From Bifidobacterium anseris (GTDB lineage Bacteria > Actinomycetota > Actinomycetes > Actinomycetales > Bifidobacteriaceae), in the NCBI RefSeq assembly GCF_002860345.1, contig NZ_NMYC01000005.1:186001-250000 (forward strand): a stretch of DNA of 64,000 nucleotides. The letters are read 5' to 3'. The stretch's first letter is position 1, and each line of letters begins with the position of its first letter. Under the pieces are notes generated by a model. The model was not told where the DNA came from. It did not search any database and saw only the letters and a program-made list of their open reading frames with translations. A program made the position numbers and the translations under genes. Below are positions 44,238 to 53,553 of this stretch, piece by piece.

Positions 44238-44279
44238 AGGTAGGGTGCAGTTCATCAAGAACTGTACCCTACCTTTTTT
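44238..44279 (+). terminator. Rho-independent terminator after ilvC
   Basis: AGGTAGGGTGCAGTTC (44238-44253), loop ATCAA, near-perfect complement (44259-44273), then six T's. Confidence 0.93.
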
Positions 44280-44377
44280 GCTCTCCGCCCCGCCGGTCTG
44301 CCGGTCTGTTGCCTGACTCTGCTGGTCGCTGTCCTGCAACTCGCGTCCCGTTCCGTCGCTCCCGTCGACGAACCGCC

Positions 44378-44660
44378 CCGCTAACGGCCACCATTGCGAA
44401 CGGCCTCGGCGAGGGGACCGACGGGATGAGTCACAAACCAGTGTGGTTGCGGGTTGTTTCGTCGCCTCCATCGGCGGATCAGCCCGTAGCGGGTAGTTCT
44501 GTCGGGTGTGTCGACGATCCAACCCGCGAATGGCCGCTGTTGTGGGTCATTTCGTCAACCCGCTCGACGGGTCGGACCGCATCGGGTCGATCCGCCTCTC
44601 CCGTCGAGGAATCGACCCACTAACGGCCGTGGTTGCGGGTGAGATTGTCGCGCGGGGCGA
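44378..44660. repeat. Degenerate direct repeats in the gap after ilvC
   Basis: The motif AAYGGCCRNNGTTGYGGG recurs around 44383, 44443, 44538 and 44630, with the last three about 92-95 bp apart. The copies are diverged. The 44280-45002 gap also holds the 18-bp palindrome AGCCGCTACGTAGCGGCT (44798-44815) and no convincing gene. Confidence 0.4.
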
Positions 44661-45002
44661 CGAAACGGGACGGTGGGATGGTAGACTGACGAAGCATGTG
44701 TGGAATAGCAATGATGTCGATGATCGCGTGGGATATCTGACCGCGCGTCAGTGCATATCCTCTTGAAATCCTCGAATTTCCGATAGCCATCGCGCGCAGC
44801 CGCTACGTAGCGGCTATATCGGCATGCCTGCAACCACCTAAGCACGTCTAACTCTCACGCCCTAAATGCACCTGTCCTGGACCTACCCGTTCCAGTTCCG
44901 CTTGTTCCGCTTGCCTCGCCTCCGCATCCGAGCACTCGGAGCAAGCATCAGTGACGTGCCGATCATGCATGCCTTCGCGCGCATTCAAGCAAAGGAGACA
45001 TC

Positions 45003-46277
45003 ATGAACAACCATCCGCAATCCCAACCGGCCGCGGCCGCCGTCCCGCCGCATTGGCAGGCGCAGGTCGCGCTGCTGCTCACCGGTCAGGCGCTTTCGCT
45101 GATCGGATCGAGCATCGTGCAGTACGCGGTCTTCTGGTACCTCGTCATGCGCACCGATTCCGGCATCACGATGACGGTCGCAATGCTGTGCGCATGCGTA
45201 CCGCAGGCGATCGTCTCGCTGTTCGGCGGCGCATGGGCCGACCGTTGGAACAAGAAGGCGCTCATCATCCTGCCAGACGCGCTCATCGCCGCTGTCACCG
45301 TCGTGTTGTCCATCGCGATTGCGCACAACCTCGCCGACCTGATGCTGTTCTTCGTCGTGCTCGCGATTCGTTCGGCCGGCGGCGGCGCGCAGACGCCGGC
45401 TGTGCAGTCGTTCATTCCGCAGATCACGCCGGAGCATGCGCTGCTGCGCGTGAATTCGATCAACGGCACGATTCAGTCGGTGAATCTCATCGCCGCACCC
45501 GCCGTCGCCGCCGTGCTCGTCAATCTGCTGCCGTTATGGGCGATTCTCTACGTCGATGTGACGACGGCGGTCATCGGCGTCGCTTTCGTCGCACTGATTC
45601 GTGTGCGTCGCGCGCGTGCCGCCGCTGCGCAAGCGCCGAGCGCGTCCGTGTTCGACGATATGCGCACCGGTCTGCGCTATGCGTGGCAATACCCGCGTAT
45701 CCGCAGTGTGCTCGTCGCCTATGCCATCGTCTGTTTCATCAACATCGCGCCGATGAATCTCACGTTGATTCTGATGAATCGCGGATTCGACGGCCAGCAG
45801 CTCAACCTTGGCTTCACCGTATTGTCGACGGCCGCCGACAAGCTCGCGGCGAACGAGATGGCGTGGAGTGTCGGCATGGTGATCGGCGGCGCGCTGCTCG
45901 CCGCGTTCGGCGCGCGCATCTTCCATGACAATATGGCGCTGCTCGCATGCGCGTTCATCGGCATGGGCGTGTGCACGGCGGGACTTGGGTTGTCGCCGAC
46001 ATTGCTCGTCTATCTGTGTGTCGATTTCCTCGTCGGTCTGTGCACATCGCTCGGCTCGTCGCCGACGTTCACGCTGCTGCAGCATGAGAGTACGCCGGAG
46101 ATGCGCGGCCGCGTGTTTGGCCTGCTGACGACGTTCTCCGGTTTCGGCACGCCGCTCGGCATGCTTGTGTTCGGGCCGCTCGCCGATGTGATCGACGTGC
46201 GTGTGATCTTCGTCGTCGGCGGCGTGCTCACAGTGCCTTTCGGCATCTGGCTGCTGCGTGTCGACCGTCGCCATTGA
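45003..46277 (+). CDS. MFS exporter (DHA3, macrolide-efflux-like)
   Basis: A 424-residue protein with about 12 helices. Its opening, WQAQVALLLTGQALSLIGSSIVQYAVFWYLVMRTDSGITMTVAML, and GGAWADRWNKKALIILPDALIA match the Mef/DHA3 efflux group. The loop QHESTPEMRGRVFGLLTTFSGFGTPLGMLVFGPLADVI is also typical. Substrate unknown. A GGAG site lies just before ATG 45003. Confidence 0.85.
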   Translation: MNNHPQSQPAAAAVPPHWQAQVALLLTGQALSLIGSSIVQYAVFWYLVMRTDSGITMTVAMLCACVPQAIVSLFGGAWADRWNKKALIILPDALIAAVTVVLSIAIAHNLADLMLFFVVLAIRSAGGGAQTPAVQSFIPQITPEHALLRVNSINGTIQSVNLIAAPAVAAVLVNLLPLWAILYVDVTTAVIGVAFVALIRVRRARAAAAQAPSASVFDDMRTGLRYAWQYPRIRSVLVAYAIVCFINIAPMNLTLILMNRGFDGQQLNLGFTVLSTAADKLAANEMAWSVGMVIGGALLAAFGARIFHDNMALLACAFIGMGVCTAGLGLSPTLLVYLCVDFLVGLCTSLGSSPTFTLLQHESTPEMRGRVFGLLTTFSGFGTPLGMLVFGPLADVIDVRVIFVVGGVLTVPFGIWLLRVDRRH

Positions 46278-46393
46278 GCGCGTCTGTCAGGAGATTCGTG
46301 ACAGACGGTGGCGGCGCATGGTCCTTCTGGATTACTGTCGAACATACGGGTGGCATCGTCGGGATGCCATTGACGATACGGGCGGAGGCGCAG

Positions 46394-46462
46394 ATGGCTG
46401 AGGGACGTGATCGACCGCGTGTGATGCGCATCGGCGTTATCGACAACGATGTGTGGCGCTGA
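46394..46462 (+). pseudogene. Response-regulator N-terminal remnant
   Basis: ATG 46394 has GGAGG upstream and begins a 22-codon frame, MAEGRDRPRVMRIGVIDNDVW, then a stop. RIGVIDND is the acid-pocket strand of a NarL-type receiver (compare IHIGIVDND in the regulator at 36545). Nothing receiver-like follows in any frame, so this looks like the stump of a deleted gene. Confidence 0.5.
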
Positions 46463-46478
46463 CGACCGGCGATTGGGA

Positions 46479-46898
46479 ATGGGCGCGACCAGACGAACAC
46501 TTCTGGTGGGCGTCGGGACTGCGGTGCCCTACGGCTGCACGCTTGGCGCAGTCCCTGCGCTGCTCGGCGTCGGCATCGGCGCCGGTGTGCGCTGGCTGCT
46601 GCGCATGGCGCGTGCCGCGCGGTGGACGCCGGACGCCAGACGTCGCATGGCCATCACCGTCGCCGGCGTGGCATGGGGCGTCTTCGTCGTCAGTGCGATT
46701 CTTATCTTCGCGCTGGCCGTCCCCGCAAGCGCGACGCCGCTGCCATGGACTTATCCGGTGCTGCCGGCGACGCTGATGCTCGCCGCCGGCAGCACGGCGC
46801 TCATTCCGCTATCGGCCAATCCATCGGTCAACGCTCGGAATCGGCGTCCAGCCGTCAGTCATCGGCGAACGGGAATGCCGGCAGACCGTCGCCGTTGA
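46479..46898 (+). CDS. Hypothetical membrane protein (uncertain)
   Basis: A 139-residue frame with three good hydrophobic segments (LLVGVGTAVPYGCTLGAVPALLGVGIGAGV; AITVAGVAWGVFVVSAILIFALAV; YPVLPATLMLAAGSTALIPL). No family is recognised, the ribosome site is poor, and the end overlaps the convergent esterase gene by 44 bp. It may be a fragment left with the response-regulator stump just upstream. Confidence 0.35.
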   Translation: MGATRRTLLVGVGTAVPYGCTLGAVPALLGVGIGAGVRWLLRMARAARWTPDARRRMAITVAGVAWGVFVVSAILIFALAVPASATPLPWTYPVLPATLMLAAGSTALIPLSANPSVNARNRRPAVSHRRTGMPADRRR

Positions 46899-48597
46899 AC
46901 AGCGGGGCCGGACCCCAGCTGCGCCACGCGTACCGCACGGCGGTCGGCGCGGGCACCTGCGGCGCCGACACGCGCACCTTCATATGCTCACCGTCGGCCG
47001 CGTCGATGCCGCTGTACTCGAGGATCTGCGCTTCGGCGTCCACATAGACGCCGTCGTCGCCGGCGATCTCGAATCCCGAAGCTCCGGCTGCACGCGCGCC
47101 GCTCTCGTCGTCGGCGTCACGCATCGTATCCGGCGTCGTGCCTCGCCAGTGCAGTCCATGCGCATGATTGAACATGACGTCGATTGCTGCGCCTGCGACG
47201 CTCGTGTGCACGGCGCGCGGACTCTCGGCGGCCACATCCTGATGTCCATAGACGGTACGCAATGCGAGATTCGCGATGCGTTCGCCGACCGTGCGCTTGT
47301 CGAGCGGATGGATGTTGTCGAATTCGCCGCAGTCCATCGTGCAGACGAGCTCCACGTCGTCGAGCGATTCGCTCGCGTCGTACTGCGCGGCGCGGATGGC
47401 CGGCCAGCGGCGCGGATCCTCGCCGAGCGCCGCGACCTGGCCGTCGATCCACTGCGGCAGCTGCACGACGAGGAACGGCAGCGTCCGCGCGCCCGGCTGA
47501 TAGCCGACCGTCGGCTCGTCATAGCCGTCGAGATTCCACAACGTCCGCCATTCATCGATAAGCAGCCCGAGCAGCTCACGGTAGGAACCGCATTGCAGTT
47601 CATCCTCCTCGCCCTGATACCACAGGAATCCGCGGACCGTGTACGGTGCGACGCGCCTGACCATGCCTTCGAAGGGCGCGCCGACGCGGCGCTCCGAGAA
47701 CGGCGTGACCGGCGGCGGCCACGGGCATGGCCCGAGCACGGCGTCGATCTGCGGCTGCGTGATGCCGGGATGCGTGTCCTTCATCGCGGCGACGTCGTTG
47801 TTCCACTGGTCGAAGGTGCGCTGCCACGCGTCCGCCTCGGCGCGCATCTGCTCGTCGGTCTTGCCGGCGATCGCCTGCTCGTAGCGTTCGACGTACGGGC
47901 GACCGGCAGTGGAGCCGTTCAACGTGGCCGTGCTCATCCAACAGGAGATCGACGTGCCGCCGATATAACAATCGATGATGCCGACGGCGACGCCTTCGCC
48001 GAGCTTTTCGCGCAGCCGGAGTCCGAAATGGTAGCCGACGGCAGACATGTGCGCGACCTCGGGGGTGACGGCGGCGCACCATGCGCTGTCGGCCTCCGCC
48101 GCCTCGTCGACGGCGCCGACCTTCGGCGTGTTGTAGAAACGCAGCAGCGGGTCGTCAGCGGCGGCGATCTCGTCGGCGCCGTGCTCGCTCGTATGCAGTT
48201 CGAGTTCGATGTTGCTTTGGCCGCCGGCGAGCCACACTTCGCCGATGAAGACGTCCGTGCAGGTGATCGTGTCGTGGCCGGCGCGCACGTCGAGCGTGTA
48301 CGGACCGCCTGCCGACAGCGGCGGCAGCAGCACCGTCCACGCTTCGGCGTCGCGCACGTCCTGCGACGCGCTCTGTGCGACGATGACATCGTCGGCCGTC
48401 CGCAGCTGCACGACGACCTGCGTGTCGCGCGGCGCCGTACCGAAGACAGCGATCGGCATATCGCGCTGCAGCACCATATGGTCGGCGAAGACGGCGGCGA
48501 CGCGCAGCGCCCCCGCGCGCGTGCGATCGGCGCCGTGATGGCGGCCGCCGTGCGCCACCTTCGACGCTCCGGGTGCGATTCCCGTCACTGTGGACAT
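46855..48597 (-). CDS. Sialate O-acetylesterase-like (SASA) carbohydrate esterase
   Basis: A 580-residue SGNH esterase. The nucleophile block is GEVWLAGGQSNIELE, a middle block reads GGTSISCWM, then VRGFLWYQGEED and the late His in IHPLDKRTVGERIA. An N-terminal beta-domain precedes the catalytic part. No signal peptide is seen, so it works in the cytoplasm, removing acetyl groups from imported sugars. It lies next to a CE2-like esterase and a GH1 enzyme; paired esterases of these two kinds handle acetylated mannan in Roseburia. Sialic acid is not otherwise suggested by the context. Confidence 0.83.
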   Translation of the reverse strand: MSTVTGIAPGASKVAHGGRHHGADRTRAGALRVAAVFADHMVLQRDMPIAVFGTAPRDTQVVVQLRTADDVIVAQSASQDVRDAEAWTVLLPPLSAGGPYTLDVRAGHDTITCTDVFIGEVWLAGGQSNIELELHTSEHGADEIAAADDPLLRFYNTPKVGAVDEAAEADSAWCAAVTPEVAHMSAVGYHFGLRLREKLGEGVAVGIIDCYIGGTSISCWMSTATLNGSTAGRPYVERYEQAIAGKTDEQMRAEADAWQRTFDQWNNDVAAMKDTHPGITQPQIDAVLGPCPWPPPVTPFSERRVGAPFEGMVRRVAPYTVRGFLWYQGEEDELQCGSYRELLGLLIDEWRTLWNLDGYDEPTVGYQPGARTLPFLVVQLPQWIDGQVAALGEDPRRWPAIRAAQYDASESLDDVELVCTMDCGEFDNIHPLDKRTVGERIANLALRTVYGHQDVAAESPRAVHTSVAGAAIDVMFNHAHGLHWRGTTPDTMRDADDESGARAAGASGFEIAGDDGVYVDAEAQILEYSGIDAADGEHMKVRVSAPQVPAPTAVRYAWRSWGPAPLFNGDGLPAFPFADD

Positions 48598-48714
48598 GTC
48601 ACTGCCTTTCCCGATGAGCCCTGCCCGAGCTTTCGTACTGATGATTCGCCGGCTGCCGATGGTCTGCCGATAGCCGGCGCGCGCCGATCACCATCTCCCG
48701 TTATCGCATGCGCG

Positions 48715-49812
48715 TCAGCGGCCGCTCCAGATATCCGCGCCGAGCGTATCAAGATAGGCGACGAGCTCGCGCGCCATCTCCTCGTCCTCGGCGATGCGCG
48801 GATGTCCGGGCGTGCCGCTGCCGGCGCGCGTGTAGCCGAAATAGCTGATGCGCGGATCGTCGATGGCCTCGACCGTTTCGCGGATCGCGCGATCCCACTG
48901 CGCGCTGTGCTCGAGCACCGTCGTCGTGCAGACGATGCGCGCGTGCGGGTAGCGTCCACGCAGCGCGCACACGAAGTCCGCATAGCGGGCACGCCAATGG
49001 ACAGCCTCGTCGCCGTCGTAGTCGTCGGCCATGAAATCGTTCGGATGGGAATCGTTCTGTCCGAGCGCGATGATGACGACCTGCGGCTCGTAATCGTCGA
49101 ATCTCCACATGCTCGACTCGCCGAGCGCCGGGTTGTAACGCACACGGTCCCAGATGCTCTCCATGCCCACGTAATCGGGGGCATTGAACCAGCCGATGCC
49201 GTCGATGAGCGGTGCGCCGCCCTGTGCAATGATGCGCAGCTCGGCGCCGAGCGCACGCGCGGCGATCGCGCCGTACGAATACCAGGCGTTGCTGTACGAC
49301 GACAGATCGGCATCCGGATCGGACTTGCCGGTGTAGAGGACGGCCTCGTTGCGCTCGCCGCAGCTGACCGAATCGCCGTAGATTTCGATGCGGCGCGTGC
49401 TCGGCGTCTCAAGCGGCGCCTCGATGTGGGCGTCATCGTCCACCGCGACGCCGACGAATTCCATATAGTGCATGCCGCCGTCCTGACGTTTGAAGACGAC
49501 CGCCTTGTGCTCGATATCCGGCAGATGATCGGCGATGCGCAGCGTCAGCACGCCTTCGTCCTCCTCGGTGTACACGGGCAGCGTCGGCTCGGCCGGCGAG
49601 GGGATGCGCACGCTGTACTGCGTGTTGTCGATGATGACGCCGAGGCGGATGTCGCCGTAGTTCCAATGGTTGCGCAGTCGCACGCTCAACGATGTGCCGG
49701 TGAAGCGGAATCGCGTCTGCGTGTAGGGGAACACCCACAGCAGGCCGGCGTCGGTCTTCTCGGTGCGCCCTTGGTACTGAAACGCTTGATCCGTATAGGT
49801 GATGAGCCGCAT
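48715..49812 (-). CDS. CE2-like two-domain SGNH acetylesterase
   Basis: A 365-residue protein. Residues 1-130 form a beta-sandwich (FQYQGRTEKTDAGLLWVFPYTQTRFRFTGTSLSVRL) as in carbohydrate esterase family 2. The SGNH domain has IEIYGDSVSCGERN (Ser nucleophile), an AQGG block, IALGQNDSHPNDF, and TPGHPRIAEDEEMARELVAYL at the end. It should remove O-acetyl groups from sugars in the cytoplasm (no signal peptide). ATG 49812 has AAGGAG upstream; the longer open frame is unlikely. It diverges from the GH1 gene, with a LacI-type site between them. Confidence 0.83.
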   Translation of the reverse strand: MRLITYTDQAFQYQGRTEKTDAGLLWVFPYTQTRFRFTGTSLSVRLRNHWNYGDIRLGVIIDNTQYSVRIPSPAEPTLPVYTEEDEGVLTLRIADHLPDIEHKAVVFKRQDGGMHYMEFVGVAVDDDAHIEAPLETPSTRRIEIYGDSVSCGERNEAVLYTGKSDPDADLSSYSNAWYSYGAIAARALGAELRIIAQGGAPLIDGIGWFNAPDYVGMESIWDRVRYNPALGESSMWRFDDYEPQVVIIALGQNDSHPNDFMADDYDGDEAVHWRARYADFVCALRGRYPHARIVCTTTVLEHSAQWDRAIRETVEAIDDPRISYFGYTRAGSGTPGHPRIAEDEEMARELVAYLDTLGADIWSGR

Positions 49813-49924
49813 GACACTCCTTCGTATGCATCGTCTCGGTACGGCGGCGCCCGCGGATGGGTGCGCCGCCGTGTCCTGCTGTCCGCTGTGTTCCGATGAT
49901 AATCGCGGGGGCGACCTCGACATG

Positions 49925-49937
49925 CTGAAGCGCTCAA
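49925..49937. promoter_or_regulatory. LacI-type operator between the CE2 and GH1 genes
   Basis: TGAAGCGCTCAAG resembles the TTAAGCGCTTAA sites elsewhere in the locus. Confidence 0.5.
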
Positions 49938-50032
49938 GTTTCTCTGTGGCTTCGGATATATATTGATGCACTTATCAGCAGCGCGGAGCGCCGACGGCGG
50001 CGTCGGCGGCACGTCAACGAAAGGACGAAGCG

Positions 50033-51415
50033 ATGGAAGAACGGTTCCCGAAGGGATTCCTGTTCGGTACGGCGACGGCGGCGTACCAGATCGAAGGAGC
50101 GGCGGCCGAGGACGGCCGCACGCCGTCGATCTGGGACACGTTCTCCCACACCGGACACACGCTGAACGGCGACACTGGCGACGTCGCCGATGATTTCTAC
50201 CACCGTTGGGAGGATGACCTCAAGCTGCTGCGCGACCTCGGCGTCAACGCCTACCGATTCTCGATCGGCATCCCGCGCATCATCCCGACGCCGGACGGCA
50301 AGCCGAACGAAGCCGGCCTCGACTTCTACGAGAAGATCGTCGACCGTCTGCTCGAGTACGGCATCGCGCCAATCGTGACGCTTTACCATTGGGATCTGCC
50401 GCAGTACATGGCCTCCGAGGGCGGACGCGAGGGCGGCTGGCTCGAGCGTGACACCGCCTACAAGATCGCCGATTACGCCGGCGTCGTCGCGAAGCGGCTC
50501 GGCGACCGCGTGCACACCTACACGACGCTCAACGAGCCGTGGTGCGCGACCTATTTGAGCTACGGCGGCACCGAACAGGCGCCGGGACTCGGCGCAGGCC
50601 CGCTCGCCTTCCGTACCGTGCACCACATCAACCTCGCGCACGGCCTGATGTGTCAGGCTGTGCGCGCCGAGGCCGGCGGCAAGCCGGAGCTGTCTGTCAC
50701 CTGCAACCTGCAGGTGTGCCGCGGCGATGCCGATGCCGTGCATCGCCTCGACCTCATCGCCAACCGCGCGTTCCTCGACCCGATGCTGCGCGGCCGCTAT
50801 CCGCAGGAGCTGTTCGCGATCACGAAGGGTATCTGCGACTGGGACTTCATCCGTGACGGCGACCTCGCGCTCATCCATCAGCCGATCGATGTGCTCGGCC
50901 TCAACTACTACTCGACGAACCTCGTCAAGATGAGCGACCGTCCGCAGTTCCCGCAGAGCACGGCGGCTTCGACGGCGCCGGGCGCGAGTGACATCGACTG
51001 GCTGCCTACGGCCGGTCCGCATACCGAGATGGGTTGGAACATCGATCCGGACGCGTTGTACGACACGCTCGTGCGGCTCAACGACAACTATCCCGGCACG
51101 CCGCTCGTCGTCACCGAAAATGGCATGGCGTGCCCGGACAAGGTCGAGGTCGGCCCCGACGGTGTCAAGATGGTGCACGATGCCGAACGCATCGACTATC
51201 TGCGCCGGCATCTGGAGGCCGTGTACCGCGCGATCCAGGAGGGCACCGATGTGCGTGGCTATTTCGCATGGTCGCTGATGGACAACTTCGAATGGGCCTT
51301 CGGCTACAGCAAACGCTTCGGCCTGACCTATGTGGATTACGAGACGCAGGAGCGCATCCGCAAGGACAGCTTCATGTGGTACCGCGACTTCATCGCCACG
51401 CACAGCGCGCGCTGA
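50033..51415 (+). CDS. GH1 beta-glucosidase/beta-glycosidase
   Basis: A 460-residue cytoplasmic retaining glycosidase. Acid/base is Glu168 (TLNEPWC) and nucleophile Glu362 (VVTENGMA); the N-terminal FLFGTATAAYQIEGAAAEDGRTPSIWD signature and C-terminal WSLMDNFEWAFGYSKRFGL are present. It releases glucose (or another sugar) from the non-reducing end of beta-linked oligosaccharides. It starts the plus-strand glycan genes; a LacI-type site (49925-49937) lies upstream and a terminator downstream. Confidence 0.94.
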   Translation: MEERFPKGFLFGTATAAYQIEGAAAEDGRTPSIWDTFSHTGHTLNGDTGDVADDFYHRWEDDLKLLRDLGVNAYRFSIGIPRIIPTPDGKPNEAGLDFYEKIVDRLLEYGIAPIVTLYHWDLPQYMASEGGREGGWLERDTAYKIADYAGVVAKRLGDRVHTYTTLNEPWCATYLSYGGTEQAPGLGAGPLAFRTVHHINLAHGLMCQAVRAEAGGKPELSVTCNLQVCRGDADAVHRLDLIANRAFLDPMLRGRYPQELFAITKGICDWDFIRDGDLALIHQPIDVLGLNYYSTNLVKMSDRPQFPQSTAASTAPGASDIDWLPTAGPHTEMGWNIDPDALYDTLVRLNDNYPGTPLVVTENGMACPDKVEVGPDGVKMVHDAERIDYLRRHLEAVYRAIQEGTDVRGYFAWSLMDNFEWAFGYSKRFGLTYVDYETQERIRKDSFMWYRDFIATHSAR

Positions 51416-51429
51416 GTCGATCGCGCAGG

Positions 51430-51465
51430 AGGCGCCGATTCGTTTGCTGCGGATCGGCGCCTTTG
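51430..51465 (+). terminator. Terminator after the GH1 gene
   Basis: AGGCGCCGAT (51430-51439) pairs with ATCGGCGCCT (51453-51462), then TTTG. Confidence 0.75.
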
Positions 51466-51712
51466 TCATCTGTGATGGTTGCGGGGGTCTGGTGCCGGGG
51501 AGGCGACGTTGGTCTTGAACGCTTGCCGCATTGCGACAGCATGGAGCAGGGCCGATGATTGCCGTCGGATGGAGGGGAGGACATGGCTCATGGGCCCGGT
51601 TTCGCGAAGGGTGAAGGTGACATGTCATCCGTCGTCGGCGAATTCGGCGACGGCAACGCGCCATGAGGTCCTCTTCGGCTTGGATTCTGCGGTCGGGGAC
51701 ACGCCGAGATTA

Positions 51713-51724
51713 TGAAGCGCTTAA
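51713..51724. promoter_or_regulatory. LacI-type operator in the GH1-binding protein gap
   Basis: TGAAGCGCTTAA. The rest of 51466-51890 shows no gene that I can support. Confidence 0.55.
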
Positions 51725-51891
51725 CACAAGAAATCGTCGTATATGGTGTCGGAGCGAATCAAGATGTGTTGCGGCATGGTGTATTTGTGCAACGGAAAAC
51801 CGTTGGGAATACTTGGAAAAGACGATAGGCTGTGACAACGCTGACATAACGTGCTCGCGGTGATGGCAGTTGAGGACGGTAGTCGAGCTAC

Positions 51892-51928
51892 TTAAGCGCT
51901 TGACAAGCTGAGAAAAGTCGGTTATATT
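51892..51928 (+). promoter_or_regulatory. Promoter and operator of the sugar-binding protein gene
   Basis: TTGACA (51900-51905), a 17-bp spacer and TATATT (51923-51928). The operator TTAAGCGCTTGA (51892-51903) overlaps the -35 box, as in the permease promoter at 54046. Confidence 0.8.
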
Positions 51929-51940
51929 GAATGCCATCGT

Positions 51941-52036
51941 TCACCTCAGGCAGGCAGAGAAGCCGAGAGGTGGCCCAAGCTCATTGCTGAGCTGGACGTC
52001 GGCGACGACGCCCAAGAGACCAGGAAGGACACAAGA
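51941..52036 (+). ncRNA. Structured leader RNA, copy 1
   Basis: A hairpin with GGC/GCC (51949-51951 and 51962-51964) plus CACC/GGTG closes the loop AGGCAGAGAA. A second hairpin, AGCTCA-TTGC-TGAGCT, is at 51978-51993. The same loops occur before the permease gene with compensating stem changes. The setting resembles the published Actino-ugpB motif, which I cannot test here. Confidence 0.6.
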
Positions 52037-53419
52037 ATGAACGTCAAGAAGATCGCGGCGGCCGGTATCGCGGCGGCGTGCCTCGTCAGCGTCGCTGCGT
52101 GCGGCGGCAACAACGGCGGCTCCGCGGACAGCAACAACAAGGCCGGCATCACCTATCCGCAGATCAAGCTCGGCGAGACCGACAAGGACCTCAAGGCGGA
52201 GATCACCTTCTTCAACGGCCGCACCGACATGGGCCTCGCGGACTACCCGGGCAAGAACTGGGAGTCCTACATGAAGGACTTCAACGCGATGTACCCGAAC
52301 ATCAAGGTGAAGGTGCAGACCGACTCCAACTACGCGGATTCCGCGCTCACCCGCCTTCAGGCGAACAACGACTCGTGGGACGTCATGATGATCCCGGCGG
52401 TCGACCGCTCCGAGTTCTCGAACTACTTCGTCTCCTACGGCAAGACCGAGGACATGGACAAGGAAATCAAGCTCGCGAACGAGAAGGCCTATGACGGCCA
52501 GACCTACGGCATCGCGACCGACGGCCAGACCTCGGGCATCGTCTACAACGCCAAGGTCTTCGAGGAGGCCGGCATCAAGGAACTGCCGAAGACCCCGGAG
52601 GAGTTCCAGGCCGATCTCAAGCTCATCAAGGAGAAGACGAAGGCCATCCCGCTGTACACGAACTTTGCCGAGGACTGGGCGATGGGCGCATGGGATGCCT
52701 ACATCGGCGGCAACGCGACCGGCGATCCGAAGTTCATGAATCAGGTCATGCCGCACGACAAGACCCCGTTCAAGAAGGACGACGAGGCTCCGGACACGCA
52801 CCCCTACGCCGTCTACAAGACACTCTACGACGCGGTCGCCAACGGCTACACCGAGGAAGACTACTCGACGACCGATTGGGAGTCCTCGAAGGGCAAGATC
52901 AACAACGGTGAGATCGCGACGATGGTGCTCGGTGCGTGGGCCGTGCCGCAGATGAAGCAGGCCGGCGACCACCCGGACGACGTACAGTACATGCCGTTCC
53001 CGATCACGATCGACGGCAAGCAGTACGCGACGCTCGCGGGCAACTACTCGATGGGCATCAACAAGAACTCCGACGCCGACCGTCAGAAGGCCGCGATGAT
53101 CTTCGTCAAGTGGATGACCGAGAAGTCGGGCTACGCGAAGAACGAGGGCGGCATCCCGATTGTCAAGGACGATGATTCCTACCCGGACACCTACGAGCAC
53201 TTCAAGGACGTCGAACTGATCGTCGACGACCCGGCGAAGGAAGGCGAAGAGGACCTCTTCGCTGACATCAACTCGGATTCCGAGCTCGGCATCAACAACG
53301 GCAACGGCAAGAAGATTCAGGACATCGTCGTCGACGCCGCGAACAAGACGAAGACGATTGACCAGATCATGGACGAGTGGGATCAGAAGTGGGGCGCGGC
53401 TGTCGAATCCGAGAGCTGA
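52037..53419 (+). CDS. Sugar ABC transporter substrate-binding lipoprotein
   Basis: A 460-residue family-1 extracellular solute-binding protein. The signal has lipobox SVAACGG with Cys22. The mature chain has the pattern of oligosaccharide binders (EITFFNGRTDMGLADYPGKNWESYMKDFNAMYPNIKVKVQ; VMMIPAVDRSEF; WAVPQMKQAGDHP). It supplies ligand to the permeases at 54214 and 55353. Codon bias is strong, indicating high expression. It has its own promoter, leader RNA and terminator. Confidence 0.92.
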   Translation: MNVKKIAAAGIAAACLVSVAACGGNNGGSADSNNKAGITYPQIKLGETDKDLKAEITFFNGRTDMGLADYPGKNWESYMKDFNAMYPNIKVKVQTDSNYADSALTRLQANNDSWDVMMIPAVDRSEFSNYFVSYGKTEDMDKEIKLANEKAYDGQTYGIATDGQTSGIVYNAKVFEEAGIKELPKTPEEFQADLKLIKEKTKAIPLYTNFAEDWAMGAWDAYIGGNATGDPKFMNQVMPHDKTPFKKDDEAPDTHPYAVYKTLYDAVANGYTEEDYSTTDWESSKGKINNGEIATMVLGAWAVPQMKQAGDHPDDVQYMPFPITIDGKQYATLAGNYSMGINKNSDADRQKAAMIFVKWMTEKSGYAKNEGGIPIVKDDDSYPDTYEHFKDVELIVDDPAKEGEEDLFADINSDSELGINNGNGKKIQDIVVDAANKTKTIDQIMDEWDQKWGAAVESES

Positions 53420-53515
53420 CCTGACTGGCGTCAGCGCCCATGACGGGTGCTGACGCTCTCGATCCATTCCCATGGCATAACCTTAACTCCTTTCCCTTTT
53501 TCCCCTTTCTTTCCT

Positions 53516-53553
53516 CGATGAGGGCCGGAACGGCAACGTTCCGGCCCTCATCG
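53516..53553 (+). terminator. Terminator after the sugar-binding protein gene
   Basis: A perfect 17-bp stem (53516-53532 with 53537-53553) with a 4-nt loop, then TTGTT. The remaining gap to 54045 holds no clear gene; a half-operator GCGCTTAAG (53721-53729) follows a TATAGT. Confidence 0.85.

Noticed and set aside
46984-49899. A 971-codon plus-strand frame
   Set aside because: Antisense of the two esterase genes, which have full motif sets on the minus strand.
51479-51715. A 78-codon frame between the GH1 and binding-protein genes
   Set aside because: No ribosome site, no recognisable family, and it runs into an operator-like site.
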